A stretch of 49,266 bases of DNA, taken from a bacterium. Its GTDB lineage: Bacteria; Bacteroidota; Bacteroidia; Bacteroidales; Muribaculaceae. Below, piece after piece: positions 25,725-34,351 of this stretch (position 1 is its first letter; each line of letters starts with the position of its first letter). The DNA is taken from contig SFTJ01000035.1 of NCBI GenBank assembly GCA_004563195.1, forward strand, positions 1 to 49,266. The letters run 5' to 3'. The position numbers were made by a program, and so were the translations under genes. Under the pieces are notes generated by a model. The model made no database searches. It saw only the letters and a list, made by a program, of their open reading frames with translations, and was not told the origin of the DNA.

Positions 25725-26714
25725 TTAATTTATGCTAACCACCCGTGGTTGTATGGCTGCCGGCAATACGCCTGTGTTTTGTATTATCTTCTGTCCGATA
25801 AAACCTGTCAGGAAGCAATAAAATCCTTGTGGCAAGCCACCTACCGGACCGTTGCAGGTGACATAGATGCTGCGATGTAGCGGATAGCGACCGTCGTAGA
25901 TATACACCTGATAAGGCTTATAACCCACTATTTGGTCGTCGCTGCGCACCTTGAGCACTTTGATGCGACTATTGTCGAAGTCTATCACTGTGGTATCGTT
26001 TTGGTTGAGACGATTCACGGTTTCTTCCACCGATTCGCTCTTGCCTTTCATGTCGGCGGTTATCCAGCTCACACCTATCAGGCCCACGGCATTCTTGCGA
26101 TTTGCCACGAGGTCGAACACTTTCTCGCTCGAACCTTGTGCATATACGTTTTTCTTGAATTTCTCGCCTCGCAATATCGAATCGTTGACGTAGCGTGCTA
26201 TGCTCGAACCGCTTGCATCAAACACCACTGCTATGCTGTCGCGCTTGAGCTTGGTGGGTGTAATTTCGCCCCAACGGGTCACCTTGCCCGAGAAAATGTC
26301 GCGAAGGTCTTGCATCGAGAGCTCGTCGATATCGTTTTCCTTATTCACTATCAATGCTATGGCATCTACCGCCAAGCGCTGCGTGCGTGCAGGTCGGTTT
26401 TTAAGCTTCAGCATATCCTTTTGGTCCTGTGTAAGCTCATGCGCTGTGACTATGAGGCGGGTGCTGAGATTCATAAGCGAATCGATGCACGACTGCTCAT
26501 CGGTGTAATAGGGTACGATGCTTGCCTTGGGATATGTATACTCAAACACCTCTATCTCCTGATTGAGGATGTTCTGGAACGATTGGTCGCACACTATCGA
26601 AGTAACACCGCTGGTGGTGGTGTCTTCCACCCCGCCGGTTTTACTTTTTCCGCACGACACCATGGCTACTGCTACGGCGGCGCCTGCTATTGCTGTAATT
26701 AATAGTTTTCGCAT
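25725..26714 (-). CDS. PstS-like phosphate-binding-family lipoprotein (329 aa)
   Basis: The start is taken at MRKLLITAIAG, giving a lipoprotein signal with Cys21 (AMVSCGK); the longer frame to 26861 overlaps the next gene. The mature part has the PstS-type fold pattern: SIVCDQSFQNILNQEIEVFEY, VDAIALIVNKEN, LRDIFSGKVTRWGE, and VFDASGSSIARYVNDSIL. The last resembles the Ser/Arg anion-binding loop of phosphate-binding proteins. No pstCAB genes are near; instead the gene lies between the TonB cluster and a TPR gene. It may thus be a periplasmic sensor or accessory of the ExbB/ExbD/TonB system and not an ABC transporter subunit (inference). Confidence 0.8.
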   Translation of the reverse strand: MRKLLITAIAGAAVAVAMVSCGKSKTGGVEDTTTSGVTSIVCDQSFQNILNQEIEVFEYTYPKASIVPYYTDEQSCIDSLMNLSTRLIVTAHELTQDQKDMLKLKNRPARTQRLAVDAIALIVNKENDIDELSMQDLRDIFSGKVTRWGEITPTKLKRDSIAVVFDASGSSIARYVNDSILRGEKFKKNVYAQGSSEKVFDLVANRKNAVGLIGVSWITADMKGKSESVEETVNRLNQNDTTVIDFDNSRIKVLKVRSDDQIVGYKPYQVYIYDGRYPLHRSIYVTCNGPVGGLPQGFYCFLTGFIGQKIIQNTGVLPAAIQPRVVSIN

Positions 26715-26832
26715 CGTGTTATTCGTTATTTGTGAATTATGTTTGTTAAAATAATATATTTTGGTCGGTGAAGAGAAATAAGGCGGATTGTTGCTATCGT
26801 TCTGACTCTTGCAGTGGAGCCGCGGATGCCGA

Positions 26833-27051
26833 TTACACTCTGCTATCCACTCCGGCCACATAGCGATAGCATCGCCAAGCGCCGTACACTATAAACAAAG
26901 TGCCCAGCGAGTAGCGTGCCCAGCGTGGCAGCCAGTCGAACATTCCCAAAAGCACGGCTATTCCCATGCCTACATATATGAATATCATAAATAATCCGAA
27001 CATCACCTTGATGCTCTTCATCGATGCTTTCTTTTTGTCGGTTTCTTCCAT
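26833..27051 (-). CDS. Small conserved membrane protein (72 aa)
   Basis: A basic cytoplasmic start (MEETDKKKASMKSIK) is followed by two hydrophobic segments (about 17-36 and 47-61: VMFGLFMIFIYVGMGIAVLL and YSLGTLFIVYGAW) joined by DWLPRWAR. It has no known motif. It lies between tonB (27278) and the PstS-like gene (start 26714) on the same strand, 118 nt before the latter. A hairpin at 27208-27233 separates it from tonB. A role in the same envelope locus is likely but unproven. Confidence 0.75.
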   Translation of the reverse strand: MEETDKKKASMKSIKVMFGLFMIFIYVGMGIAVLLGMFDWLPRWARYSLGTLFIVYGAWRCYRYVAGVDSRV

Positions 27052-27195
27052 TTATACGCTTTATATCAGGACTACATCCGTTATTCTCGATAGCCTTACA
27101 CTAAGTGGCGGCTATTCCGTTGTAAAGTTAATGAAAATTGCTGTAAGAAAATAGCATCGAGGCGTAAATTTTATGTTTTTTTGCTTAATAAAACC

Positions 27196-27233
27196 TATAA
27201 AACCAAAGGTCGCCGACTTTTCAGCCGACGACC
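27196..27233 (-). terminator. Terminator-like hairpin after tonB
   Basis: On the minus strand GGTCGTCGGC pairs with GTCGGCGACC (27208-27233) over 10 bp with two G-U pairs and a TGAAAA loop, followed by TTTGGTTTTAT. It lies 45 nt past the tonB stop and may partly separate tonB from the 72-aa gene. Confidence 0.6.
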
Positions 27234-27277
27234 ATTCGTTTTTTAGTATGTAATCCAAAAATCTATTTCTTTTCAGA

Positions 27278-28138
27278 TTAGTTGCCTTGGAGCTTGAATT
27301 GAACAGGAAGTGTGTACCACACGTTCACTGCTTGACCATTCATACGACCCGGGATGAAGTCAGGAAGTGACTTACATACGCGGATTGCTTCCTTGTCAAG
27401 GTCGCGGTCTACTGAGCGAACAACCTTAACTTCACCTACCTTACCGGTCTTGGTAACAACGAACTGTACTACTACGCGTCCTTGGATGTTGTTTTCCATT
27501 GCTACGGTTGGGTATTGAATGTGGTCGCGCAACCACTTCATCAATTCTGCATCACCACCCGGGAAGGTTGGCATCTGCTCTACTGCCTTGAAGACTTCTT
27601 CCTTTACAGGTTCCGGCTTCTTTTCTTCAACGATTACCTCGTTCTTGTGTTCACGAGTTACGTTGCGGTCGTCGGTACCCTTGTCGAAGTCGGTCTGACC
27701 GAATGCGGTCTGAGTCTCCTTCAATTCATCCTGAGTCTTGATTTCGTCTTCCGAACGTACTTCTTCGTCTTCAGCGATAAGAAGCTCAGTTACCTTTACG
27801 GTATTAAGAATTTCTTCAGGAAGTGCTTGTACTTCAGGTTCTTCATAACGCTCTTGAACATCTTCTTCAGCTTCCTCTTCTTCGGCCGATGTATCGATTA
27901 CCACTGCATCTTGTTGTGCTTGGTCGAGCAAACGCTGCTCTTCGATATACTTAACGGCGCTCATATAGATTACGCCTACTGCGCCGATGCAAAGTGCACC
28001 GATGATAGTCAAGATAAACGCTTTAAGGTGGCGTGGTTTGGTCTCCATACGGAGCGTATATGCTCCATATTCTTTGTTTCGACCGTCAAATACCAAGTCG
28101 CACCATTCTTTCGATGTAAGATCTACATTCTTTGCCAT
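27278..28138 (-). CDS. tonB: TonB energy transducer (286 aa)
   Basis: The start at 28138 (MAKNVDLTSKEWCDLVF) precedes the GRNKEYGAYTLR segment that is typical, as I recall, of Bacteroidota TonB proteins. One membrane segment (about 37-57, AFILTIIGALCIGAVGVIY) anchors it in the inner membrane. A long acidic, Glu/Pro-containing periplasmic linker follows. The C-terminal TonB domain shows MPTFPGGDAELMKWLRDHIQ, GRVVVQFVVTKTGKVGEV and WYTLPVQFKL. It couples the proton gradient harvested by ExbB/ExbD to outer-membrane receptors. It is the fourth gene of the exbB-exbD-exbD-tonB run, 44 nt after the second exbD. Confidence 0.92.
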   Translation of the reverse strand: MAKNVDLTSKEWCDLVFDGRNKEYGAYTLRMETKPRHLKAFILTIIGALCIGAVGVIYMSAVKYIEEQRLLDQAQQDAVVIDTSAEEEEAEEDVQERYEEPEVQALPEEILNTVKVTELLIAEDEEVRSEDEIKTQDELKETQTAFGQTDFDKGTDDRNVTREHKNEVIVEEKKPEPVKEEVFKAVEQMPTFPGGDAELMKWLRDHIQYPTVAMENNIQGRVVVQFVVTKTGKVGEVKVVRSVDRDLDKEAIRVCKSLPDFIPGRMNGQAVNVWYTLPVQFKLQGN

Positions 28139-28182
28139 AATTAAATTCCTTTCTGATTTTAATAATTCCAACTATCTCGATC

Positions 28183-28863
28183 TTACTTCTTCTTTTCATT
28201 CAATCTCTTAAGCAAATACGGAGTCATCATAGCCGAGTCGGTAGCATTGATGCGGTCGATCTGATAACGGCTGATGTTGTTGATTTGCATTTCGTCGAGT
28301 GCTGTCACAACGCTTGCGTAACTTGCGTTAGGTGTTGCCTTGATGATTACTACAGGACGAGTAAGAGTAGAGTCGTTACGAATTTCCTTAGCGCGTGCTT
28401 GATATACTGAATCGTTGATTTGCTTTGCCTTCCAACTTTCCTTCAGCACGTTGATTTTCTCGAGAACTTGTTTGTTACGCTGCTGGAACACCGCACGTAT
28501 ACCCTGTGCCTTACCGTTTTCGTTTGGCAAGAAGGCTATTTCCTTCATGTTGCTAACGATTTGGTCACCTTCTTGGGTTACTTCAGGCATACCTTCATAG
28601 TAATAAACGAAATCCTTTACCGGGAAACCTTCGCTATTGAGTTCGCTGTCAAGTATCACTGTAATAGCCTCTGACTTCTTTACCTTATTCTGATCTTGCT
28701 TCTCAACCTTCTCGTTCGATGGCAATGCTATCTGGAGGGTTTGAGATTTGATCATTGTGGTACAAAGCATGAAGAAGGTAATCAAAAGCATGTTCATATC
28801 CACCATCGGGGTGAAGTCAACGCGTACGTCTTTGTGTACGGTATATTTCTTTCCTTTTGCCAT
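28183..28863 (-). CDS. ExbD-family biopolymer transport protein (226 aa), second copy
   Basis: Short basic N-terminus, then DFTPMVDMNMLLITFFML: one membrane segment with the conserved Asp (VDMN) that takes part in proton coupling in ExbD/TolR proteins. A periplasmic domain follows (TVILDSELNSEG, VVIIKATPNASYASVVTALDEM). It is longer than the classical ~140-aa ExbD, as is its neighbour, with an inserted helical part around residues 95-150. It starts 2 nt after the preceding exbD stop, indicating coupling. Two non-identical ExbD subunits beside one ExbB may form a mixed complex. Confidence 0.88.
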   Translation of the reverse strand: MAKGKKYTVHKDVRVDFTPMVDMNMLLITFFMLCTTMIKSQTLQIALPSNEKVEKQDQNKVKKSEAITVILDSELNSEGFPVKDFVYYYEGMPEVTQEGDQIVSNMKEIAFLPNENGKAQGIRAVFQQRNKQVLEKINVLKESWKAKQINDSVYQARAKEIRNDSTLTRPVVIIKATPNASYASVVTALDEMQINNISRYQIDRINATDSAMMTPYLLKRLNEKKK

Positions 28864-28865
28864 GA

Positions 28866-29567
28866 TTATTCTGCTTCAGTTTTTAGGGCGGTTAACAATG
28901 TGAACTTATTCATCTTAAGAGTCTGGAGATTGTCCATAACCACTTGAACGATAGAATATGGAGTGGTGGCGTCGGCCTTAACAGCGATACCCTTACCCTG
29001 CTTGATTGCAGTCTGGAGGTTATCGTTTGATGTATTGTAGGCTGCCTTCATCCAAATCTGGAATTCATTAGGTTTGTTTACATCATCATTCATGTCGATT
29101 GGAATACCACAGTTTGGATTTTCCTTTGGATCGATGAACTTGTCACGATCGTCGGGCGACATACTCAACCATTTCTCCATATCCTTAAGAGCCAAACCGA
29201 ACATGTGTATCTGTCCGAAAGTCTCTACTTGAGATTGCTTCAACGAGATGGTTGATTTCGGGTTCAATCTATTGTATTCCGCTACTGCATTCTTCAACAA
29301 CTCTACGCGAACTTTATCGCTCGATTGTGTAGAGTCGCGGTCACCGGCAAGGGAGATAAACACCTTACCGTCGGTGTTTACAAGAACTGTAATCAAGTTT
29401 TGTTCAGGCACCTTTTCTTCTGATACTGAAGATGGTGTGATTACGGTTACAGGTTCTTTCTGAAGGAATGTAGATGTCAACATGAAGAAGGTAAGCAAGA
29501 GCACAGTTACGTCACTCATCGCTGTCATATCGATGAATGGTGACTTTTTCTCTGTCTTTACTTTCAT
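28866..29567 (-). CDS. ExbD-family biopolymer transport protein (233 aa), first copy
   Basis: The N-terminus SPFIDMTAMSDVTVLLLTFFML contains the single membrane helix with the conserved Asp (MSDVT). The periplasmic part includes TVLVNTDGKVFISLAGDRD and ends VMDNLQTLKMNKFTLLTAL. It forms, with ExbB, the inner-membrane proton channel that drives TonB. It is 42 nt after exbB and 2 nt before the second exbD gene. The two ExbD sequences share the fold and the helix motif but differ over most of their length. Confidence 0.88.
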   Translation of the reverse strand: MKVKTEKKSPFIDMTAMSDVTVLLLTFFMLTSTFLQKEPVTVITPSSVSEEKVPEQNLITVLVNTDGKVFISLAGDRDSTQSSDKVRVELLKNAVAEYNRLNPKSTISLKQSQVETFGQIHMFGLALKDMEKWLSMSPDDRDKFIDPKENPNCGIPIDMNDDVNKPNEFQIWMKAAYNTSNDNLQTAIKQGKGIAVKADATTPYSIVQVVMDNLQTLKMNKFTLLTALKTEAE

Positions 29568-29609
29568 AGTTGCTTTGCTTTTTTATTTCTCAATTAATAT
29601 TTCTTTCTA

Positions 29610-30416
29610 TTATTCAGCCTTTGCTTCGAACACTGAGATGATAGCAGCACCTGCTTCGTTGATCTTGTAGGTGATGTCGTTGATCTTGGTGTCGTAGTAG
29701 TTGTAAGAAATAACAGCCAATGCACCGCAAGCGATACCTGATGCTGTGTTTACAAGGGCTTCAGAAATACCTTGAGAAAGAGCTGATGAGTCAGGAGCAC
29801 CAGAGTTACCAAGTGCAGAGAACGACTTGATCATACCAAGCACTGTACCGAATAGACCCATAAGAGTACCAAGTGTAGTTTCAGTGAAGAGGATTGGCAT
29901 GTTCTGTTGCAATGTTGGCAATTCGAAGTTGATACCTTCGTCAAGGGCGTTGCGGATTGCCAATGCGCGGTCTTCCTTCTTCAATGTTGATGCTGCAAGC
30001 ATTTCTTCATACTTTGCAACTGCGCAACCTACTGCTGCACCGATTGCTCCGCTTTGGTCGTCACAAACTTTCTTTGCTGCTGCTACGTTGCCTGATTCAA
30101 GAGCCTTCTTAAGGTCGCCTACAAACTTGTCGGCGCTCTTCTTACCAGCTGCCTTCTTCAATGCGATGAAGCGTTCTACTGTGAATACGATTACCATGAA
30201 CACAAGACCCCAGATGATAGGTACTACGAAACCACCTTCGTGTACTGTACCAAGCAAGTTGGTTGGGTGACCGTTCTCAAAGTTTGCAGGGTTACCAAGC
30301 ACGAACACATACATGCAGATAGATGCAATGAAACATAGGATGATTACCAAAAATGCGTTAATACCAGTCTTCTTCTTAGAAGTGTTAGCTGGCTTGTTAG
30401 GCTTTTGAGCTTCCAT
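29610..30416 (-). CDS. exbB: ExbB/MotA/TolQ-family proton channel protein (268 aa)
   Basis: Three membrane regions are visible: AFLVIILCFIASICMYVFVL near the N-terminus, FVVPIIWGLVFMVIVFTVERFIALKK, and the MotA/TolQ/ExbB double segment with TTLGTLMGLFGTVLGMIKSF and GISEALVNTASGIACGALAVI. GLFGTVLGMI and the late GIS(E)AL...T..G are family hallmarks. It builds the pentameric channel around the ExbD dimer. It leads the operon exbB-exbD-exbD-tonB, with a promoter about 290 nt upstream (30710-30741) and therefore a long 5' leader. Confidence 0.92.
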   Translation of the reverse strand: MEAQKPNKPANTSKKKTGINAFLVIILCFIASICMYVFVLGNPANFENGHPTNLLGTVHEGGFVVPIIWGLVFMVIVFTVERFIALKKAAGKKSADKFVGDLKKALESGNVAAAKKVCDDQSGAIGAAVGCAVAKYEEMLAASTLKKEDRALAIRNALDEGINFELPTLQQNMPILFTETTLGTLMGLFGTVLGMIKSFSALGNSGAPDSSALSQGISEALVNTASGIACGALAVISYNYYDTKINDITYKINEAGAAIISVFEAKAE

Positions 30417-30709
30417 AATTAATTAATTAATTTGTTAGTTTTTTTGTTGATTAAATTATTAATAGTGTTAATAGTTCTCTCTTCGGTTTCGATTGGTTGT
30501 TTTATTTCATTTTTGTTTGGCTTTTCCGATATTATGCCATTGCTTTCAGCCTTTTGCCGGCGGCTTTTTCATGATATTGGTTAGCCTCACTGTTCACTTC
30601 CCTCTCAAATTCCACCATCGCTCTACTACACTGCTGTATATCAAGCATTTTGCGATTATTACCCGCTTTTCAAGCTTTATAGATGTCACTTTTAAGGGAT
30701 ATTTCATTG

Positions 30710-30741
30710 CAAATATATTATAAATATTTCAATATAGCAAA
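30710..30741 (-). promoter_or_regulatory. Promoter of the exbB-exbD-exbD-tonB operon
   Basis: On the minus strand TTTG (30738-30741) is followed after 20 nt by TATATTTG (30710-30717), a full match to the Bacteroidales consensus TTTG-N19/20-TAnnTTTG. Transcription from here would give a leader of about 290 nt. Confidence 0.7.
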
Positions 30742-30973
30742 GTGCTTTAATGCTTTTTTTTTGCACACACCTTGCTTTTTTCCCATTTTTCCCTCTTTTT
30801 TTCGTTCGTATCGCAACTTTTTGCTCTCGATACATGCCGGTTATTACCTTTATGTCATCCTCTGCGGTCTCCGTTTAGCTCCTTTGCACTCTTTTTTCTC
30901 CTTTATTGAAATTTTTCTTTATATTTTTAATGTGTTTTGCGCATTTTTGTAATGCTATGTTTTGTTTTTTTAA

Positions 30974-30981
30974 TATCTTTG
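30974..30981 (+). promoter_or_regulatory. Probable -7 element of the nqr operon
   Basis: TATCTTTG matches TAnnTTTG exactly and lies 35 nt upstream of the nqrA start at 31017. A TTTG occurs 24 nt upstream (30946-30949), slightly farther than the usual 19-20 nt. Confidence 0.55.
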
Positions 30982-31016
30982 TGCAGTAAAATGGAGAACA
31001 ATAATCATTTTCTCAA

Positions 31017-32336
31017 ATGAACATAATAAAGCTTAAAAAAGGTTATAACCTAAATCTCAAGGGAGGCATCACAGATGCCTCAATTGTCGATGCGCCTTTG
31101 GCGCAGTCCTATGCCATCGTCCCCGACGACTTCAGCGGCATAGTTCCACGACTTGAAAAGAAAGAGGGTGAACACGTGGCGGCAGGCGAAGCGGTCTACC
31201 ATGACAAAGCCAATGAGGCCATTAAGGTTTGCTCTCCAGTGTGCGGCACTGTTAAGGAAGTGCGCCGCGGCGAACGTCGCAAAATCGAAGCCATAATCAT
31301 CGAGCCCGATGGTGGCAACGACTGCGCTGCCATCGACACTTCCGATGCCAAATCGGCTCTGCTCAACTCGGGTCTGTGGGCTTTGCTTCGTCAACGCCCC
31401 TACGATGTTGTGCCATCGCCCGACGTCACTCCGCGCGACATCTTTGTCACTTGCTTCGACTCGGCTCCTCTGGCTGCCGACTGGAAATTGTTTACCGATG
31501 GCAACGCCGACATCATCAAGAAAGGCATTCAAGCCCTCAAGTCGCTCACTTCGGGTGACGTTTACTTGGGATGCTGCCCAGCCAATGTTATCGACTCCGA
31601 CCACACTGTGGTGTTCGACGGACCTCACCCTGCAGGCAACGCCGGCATTCAGGCTGCCAACATCCGCCCCGTCAACAAGGGCGAAGTGGTGTGGACCACC
31701 GACATCATCACCGTGATGCGCATCGGCAAGCTCATGGCCACAGGAAAGGTGGATTTCAGCACCATCGTGGCTGTAACAGGCGAAAAAGCCACCAAGCCTC
31801 AGCTGGTGAAATGCATCGCAGGTGCTCCCGTGGCTTCGGTGGTGGCTGGTGCTGTAGATGTCAATGACGCCAACACTCGCATCATCTCGGGTAATGTGCT
31901 CACCGGAACTCACATTGCGGCTTCCGACTACATCCGTGCTCCCTACCGCCAGATTACAGCCATCCCTAACATAGCCGTCGAAGACGAGTTTATGGGTTGG
32001 GCATCGGTTAGCCCCAAGAAATTCAGTGTATATCGCAGTTTCACAAGCTGGCTCTTCGGCAATCGCAAGGCAGCATCGTTCGATGCCAAAATCAATGGCG
32101 GCGAACGTGCCATAGTGATGGCAGGCGAATACGACCGTATGATTCCGATGGACATCTACGCCGAATTCCTCCTCAAAGCCATCATCACCTTCGACATCGA
32201 GAAGATGGAGCAACTCGGCATCTACGAAGTGGCTCCCGAAGACTTTGCCCTCGCCGAATATGCCGACACATCGAAGCTCGAACTGCAAAGCATAGTGCGC
32301 AACGGCCTCAACCGCTTGCGTGCCGAGATGTGCTGA
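31017..32336 (+). CDS. nqrA: NqrA, Na+-translocating NADH:quinone reductase subunit A (439 aa)
   Basis: The N-terminal region has a barrel-sandwich-like part (LEKKEGEHVAAGEAVYHDK, VCSPVCGTVKEVRRGERR), typical of NqrA and RnfC. The rest matches NqrA in size and order, with DVYLGCCPANVIDSDH in the middle and a quinone-site-type C-terminal part. NqrA is the peripheral cytoplasmic subunit that faces the quinone end of the complex. It is the first of six genes nqrABCDEF in standard order. The complex oxidises NADH, reduces a quinone (menaquinone in this group) and exports Na+. Start chosen at the first ATG after the -7 element. Confidence 0.95.
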   Translation: MNIIKLKKGYNLNLKGGITDASIVDAPLAQSYAIVPDDFSGIVPRLEKKEGEHVAAGEAVYHDKANEAIKVCSPVCGTVKEVRRGERRKIEAIIIEPDGGNDCAAIDTSDAKSALLNSGLWALLRQRPYDVVPSPDVTPRDIFVTCFDSAPLAADWKLFTDGNADIIKKGIQALKSLTSGDVYLGCCPANVIDSDHTVVFDGPHPAGNAGIQAANIRPVNKGEVVWTTDIITVMRIGKLMATGKVDFSTIVAVTGEKATKPQLVKCIAGAPVASVVAGAVDVNDANTRIISGNVLTGTHIAASDYIRAPYRQITAIPNIAVEDEFMGWASVSPKKFSVYRSFTSWLFGNRKAASFDAKINGGERAIVMAGEYDRMIPMDIYAEFLLKAIITFDIEKMEQLGIYEVAPEDFALAEYADTSKLELQSIVRNGLNRLRAEMC

Positions 32337-32397
32337 CACATATTTATATATAGGTAAAAAAAAACAGATTTATTAACCATAAAAAGATTATTTCAAA

Positions 32398-33603
32398 GTG
32401 AAGGCACTAAGAAAATTCTTAGACAACATCAAGCCCGCATTTCAGCCCGAAGGCAAACTCTCGAAGCTGCAATCGGTGTACGATGGTTTTGAATCGTTCC
32501 TGTTCACGCCCAACTCTACTTCGGGCAAAACCGGAGCTCAGATTCACGACAGCATCGACCTAAAGCGCACCATGATAATAGTAGTGATAGCCCTCATCCC
32601 GGCTCTTTTGTTCGGTATGTACAACGTAGGTTATCAGCACTATCTCGCCATAGGTCAGCAAACAACATTTTTCGACACATTCCTCTATGGACTTGCCGCA
32701 GTGCTCCCAAGCATAGTGGTTTCGTATGCCGTAGGTCTGGGCATCGAGTTCACCGCAGCCCAAATCCGTGGCCACGAAATCAACGAAGGCTTCTTGGTGA
32801 GCGGTCTGCTCATACCTCTCATCTGCCCTATCAACACTCCCGTTTGGATGATTGCCGTAGCCACCGCGTTTGCCGTAATCTTCGCCAAGGAAGTGTTTGG
32901 CGGCACAGGTATGAATATATTTAATGTGGCATTGGTGACTCGCGCCGTGCTCTTCTTCGGCTATCCATCGAAGATGTCGGGCGACGCCGCTTTCGTAAGC
33001 ACCGACCCGGTGTTCGGCCTCGGCGCCGGCACTCTTGTCGACAGCTACTCGGGAGCCACTCCTCTAGGCCAAGCTGCTACTTTTGTAGGCGAAAACCTTT
33101 CGCTCACCAATATCGTAGGCCAACCCATCTCCACCTTCGATGCTTTCTTGGGCTTGATTCCCGGCTCGGTGGGTGAAACCAGCACTCTCTGCATCCTCAT
33201 CGGTGCTGCCATTCTGCTCTTCACCGGCATCGCTTCGTGGCGAATCATGCTTTCGGTGTTTGCCGGCGGCTTGGTTATGAGCTCTGTGGCTTACTTCTTT
33301 GCCACTCCATCATTCCCCACTTCGCTCATCTCGCCTATCGACCAACTCTGCTACGGCGGTTTTGCCTTTGCAGCCGTGTTTATGGCCACCGACCCCGTCA
33401 CCGGCGCTCGCACCGACTTGGGTAAACTGATCTACGGATTCCTCATCGGCGTATTCGCCATACTCATCCGCATCTACAACGGCGGTTATCCCGAAGGTGC
33501 CATGCTCGCAGTGCTTCTTATGAACGCATTTGCTCCAACCATCGACTACTGCGTGGTAAATGCCAACATCAAACGCCGCCTAAAGCGCGCTAAAGCTCAA
33601 TAA
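32398..33603 (+). CDS. nqrB: NqrB, membrane subunit with covalent FMN (401 aa, GTG start)
   Basis: The reading frame opens at GTG (32398) with MKALRKFLDNIKPAFQPEGK, the usual NqrB start; no ATG gives a complete N-terminus. About ten membrane segments follow. The flavinylation motif DSYSGAT fits Dxx(S/T)GAT with Thr221 as the expected covalent FMN site, added by an ApbE-type transferase (family knowledge). NqrB is the largest membrane subunit and takes part in Na+ passage. The 61-nt gap after nqrA is AT-rich; nqrC follows after 15 nt. Confidence 0.95.
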   Translation: MKALRKFLDNIKPAFQPEGKLSKLQSVYDGFESFLFTPNSTSGKTGAQIHDSIDLKRTMIIVVIALIPALLFGMYNVGYQHYLAIGQQTTFFDTFLYGLAAVLPSIVVSYAVGLGIEFTAAQIRGHEINEGFLVSGLLIPLICPINTPVWMIAVATAFAVIFAKEVFGGTGMNIFNVALVTRAVLFFGYPSKMSGDAAFVSTDPVFGLGAGTLVDSYSGATPLGQAATFVGENLSLTNIVGQPISTFDAFLGLIPGSVGETSTLCILIGAAILLFTGIASWRIMLSVFAGGLVMSSVAYFFATPSFPTSLISPIDQLCYGGFAFAAVFMATDPVTGARTDLGKLIYGFLIGVFAILIRIYNGGYPEGAMLAVLLMNAFAPTIDYCVVNANIKRRLKRAKAQ

Positions 33604-33618
33604 CAGGAGGACACAGAT

Positions 33619-34344
33619 ATGAACAAACAAAGCAATACCTACACAATACTCTATTCTGCGATAATGGTTATCGTGGTGGGTGCCGTATTGGCTCTAATAT
33701 CGGGCGCCCTCAAGCCCAAGCAGAACGAAAACATCCGCATCGAGAAGATGAAGCAAATGCTTAGCGCTGTGCACATCTCACCCGACAACGATGATATGGT
33801 AATCGAGGCTTACAACAAATATTTCACCGAAGCATTCTGCGTCAACAATGCCGGCGAAGTAATCGGCACCGATGCCGATGCCGCTTTTGCCATCGATTTG
33901 GCTAAAGAACTCAAAAAAGATGCCGCCGAACGCGTGCTCCCGGTGTTTAAATTCACCGGCGACGACTCGCAAGTGCGCTACTTGATGCCCGTGTCGGGTG
34001 CCGGCCTTTGGGGTCCCATCTGGGGCTATGTGGCTGTCGAAGCCGACGGCGTAGCCATCTACGGCGCCTACTTCTCGCACCAAGGCGAAACTCCGGGCCT
34101 CGGCGCCGAAATCGAAAAACCCGCTTTCCAAGACCAATTCCAAGGCAAAGAACTCTACAAAGCCGGTCAATTCCTGCCTGTAGAAGTGATGAAAGCCGGT
34201 CAGAAGCCCACTTCGGGTGCCGACTATGTCGACGCCATCTCGGGCGGCACCATCACCAGCAAGGGCGTGCAGGACATGCTCAAAGTATGCCTTACCGACT
34301 ACAGCGCTTTCTTGAACACATTGTCGAACGAAAATTCTAAGTAG
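33619..34344 (+). CDS. nqrC: NqrC, subunit with covalent FMN (241 aa)
   Basis: One N-terminal membrane anchor (ILYSAIMVIVVGAVLALISG) is followed by a periplasmic FMN-binding domain with APYF-type YGAYFSHQGETPGLGAEI. The flavinylation motif reads DAISGGT (Thr211), with Gly where the general consensus Dxx(S/T)GAT has Ala; Thr is retained. The start codon is preceded by ACAGGAGGAC, a strong Shine-Dalgarno-like sequence, which is unusual in Bacteroidota. NqrC passes electrons between flavins in the complex. Confidence 0.95.
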   Translation: MNKQSNTYTILYSAIMVIVVGAVLALISGALKPKQNENIRIEKMKQMLSAVHISPDNDDMVIEAYNKYFTEAFCVNNAGEVIGTDADAAFAIDLAKELKKDAAERVLPVFKFTGDDSQVRYLMPVSGAGLWGPIWGYVAVEADGVAIYGAYFSHQGETPGLGAEIEKPAFQDQFQGKELYKAGQFLPVEVMKAGQKPTSGADYVDAISGGTITSKGVQDMLKVCLTDYSAFLNTLSNENSK

Positions 34345-34351
34345 TAAAATC

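Larger units (their letters stand above)
30417..31016. other. AT-rich divergent intergenic region between exbB and nqrA
   Basis: No credible gene is seen in these 600 bases; short frames here are T-rich and without protein character. It carries the exbB promoter (30710-30741, minus) and the probable nqrA -7 element (30974-30981, plus). The 290 nt between the exbB promoter and start codon form a long leader with AATTAATTAATTAATT just before the gene; I see no known riboswitch. Confidence 0.6.

Noticed and set aside
31080..32339. Long minus-strand frame opposite nqrA
   Set aside because: The plus frame is a full nqrA with all neighbours in order; the antisense frame is His/Val-rich and typical of codon-bias shadows. 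The same holds for 39257-40783 and 45831-47018.
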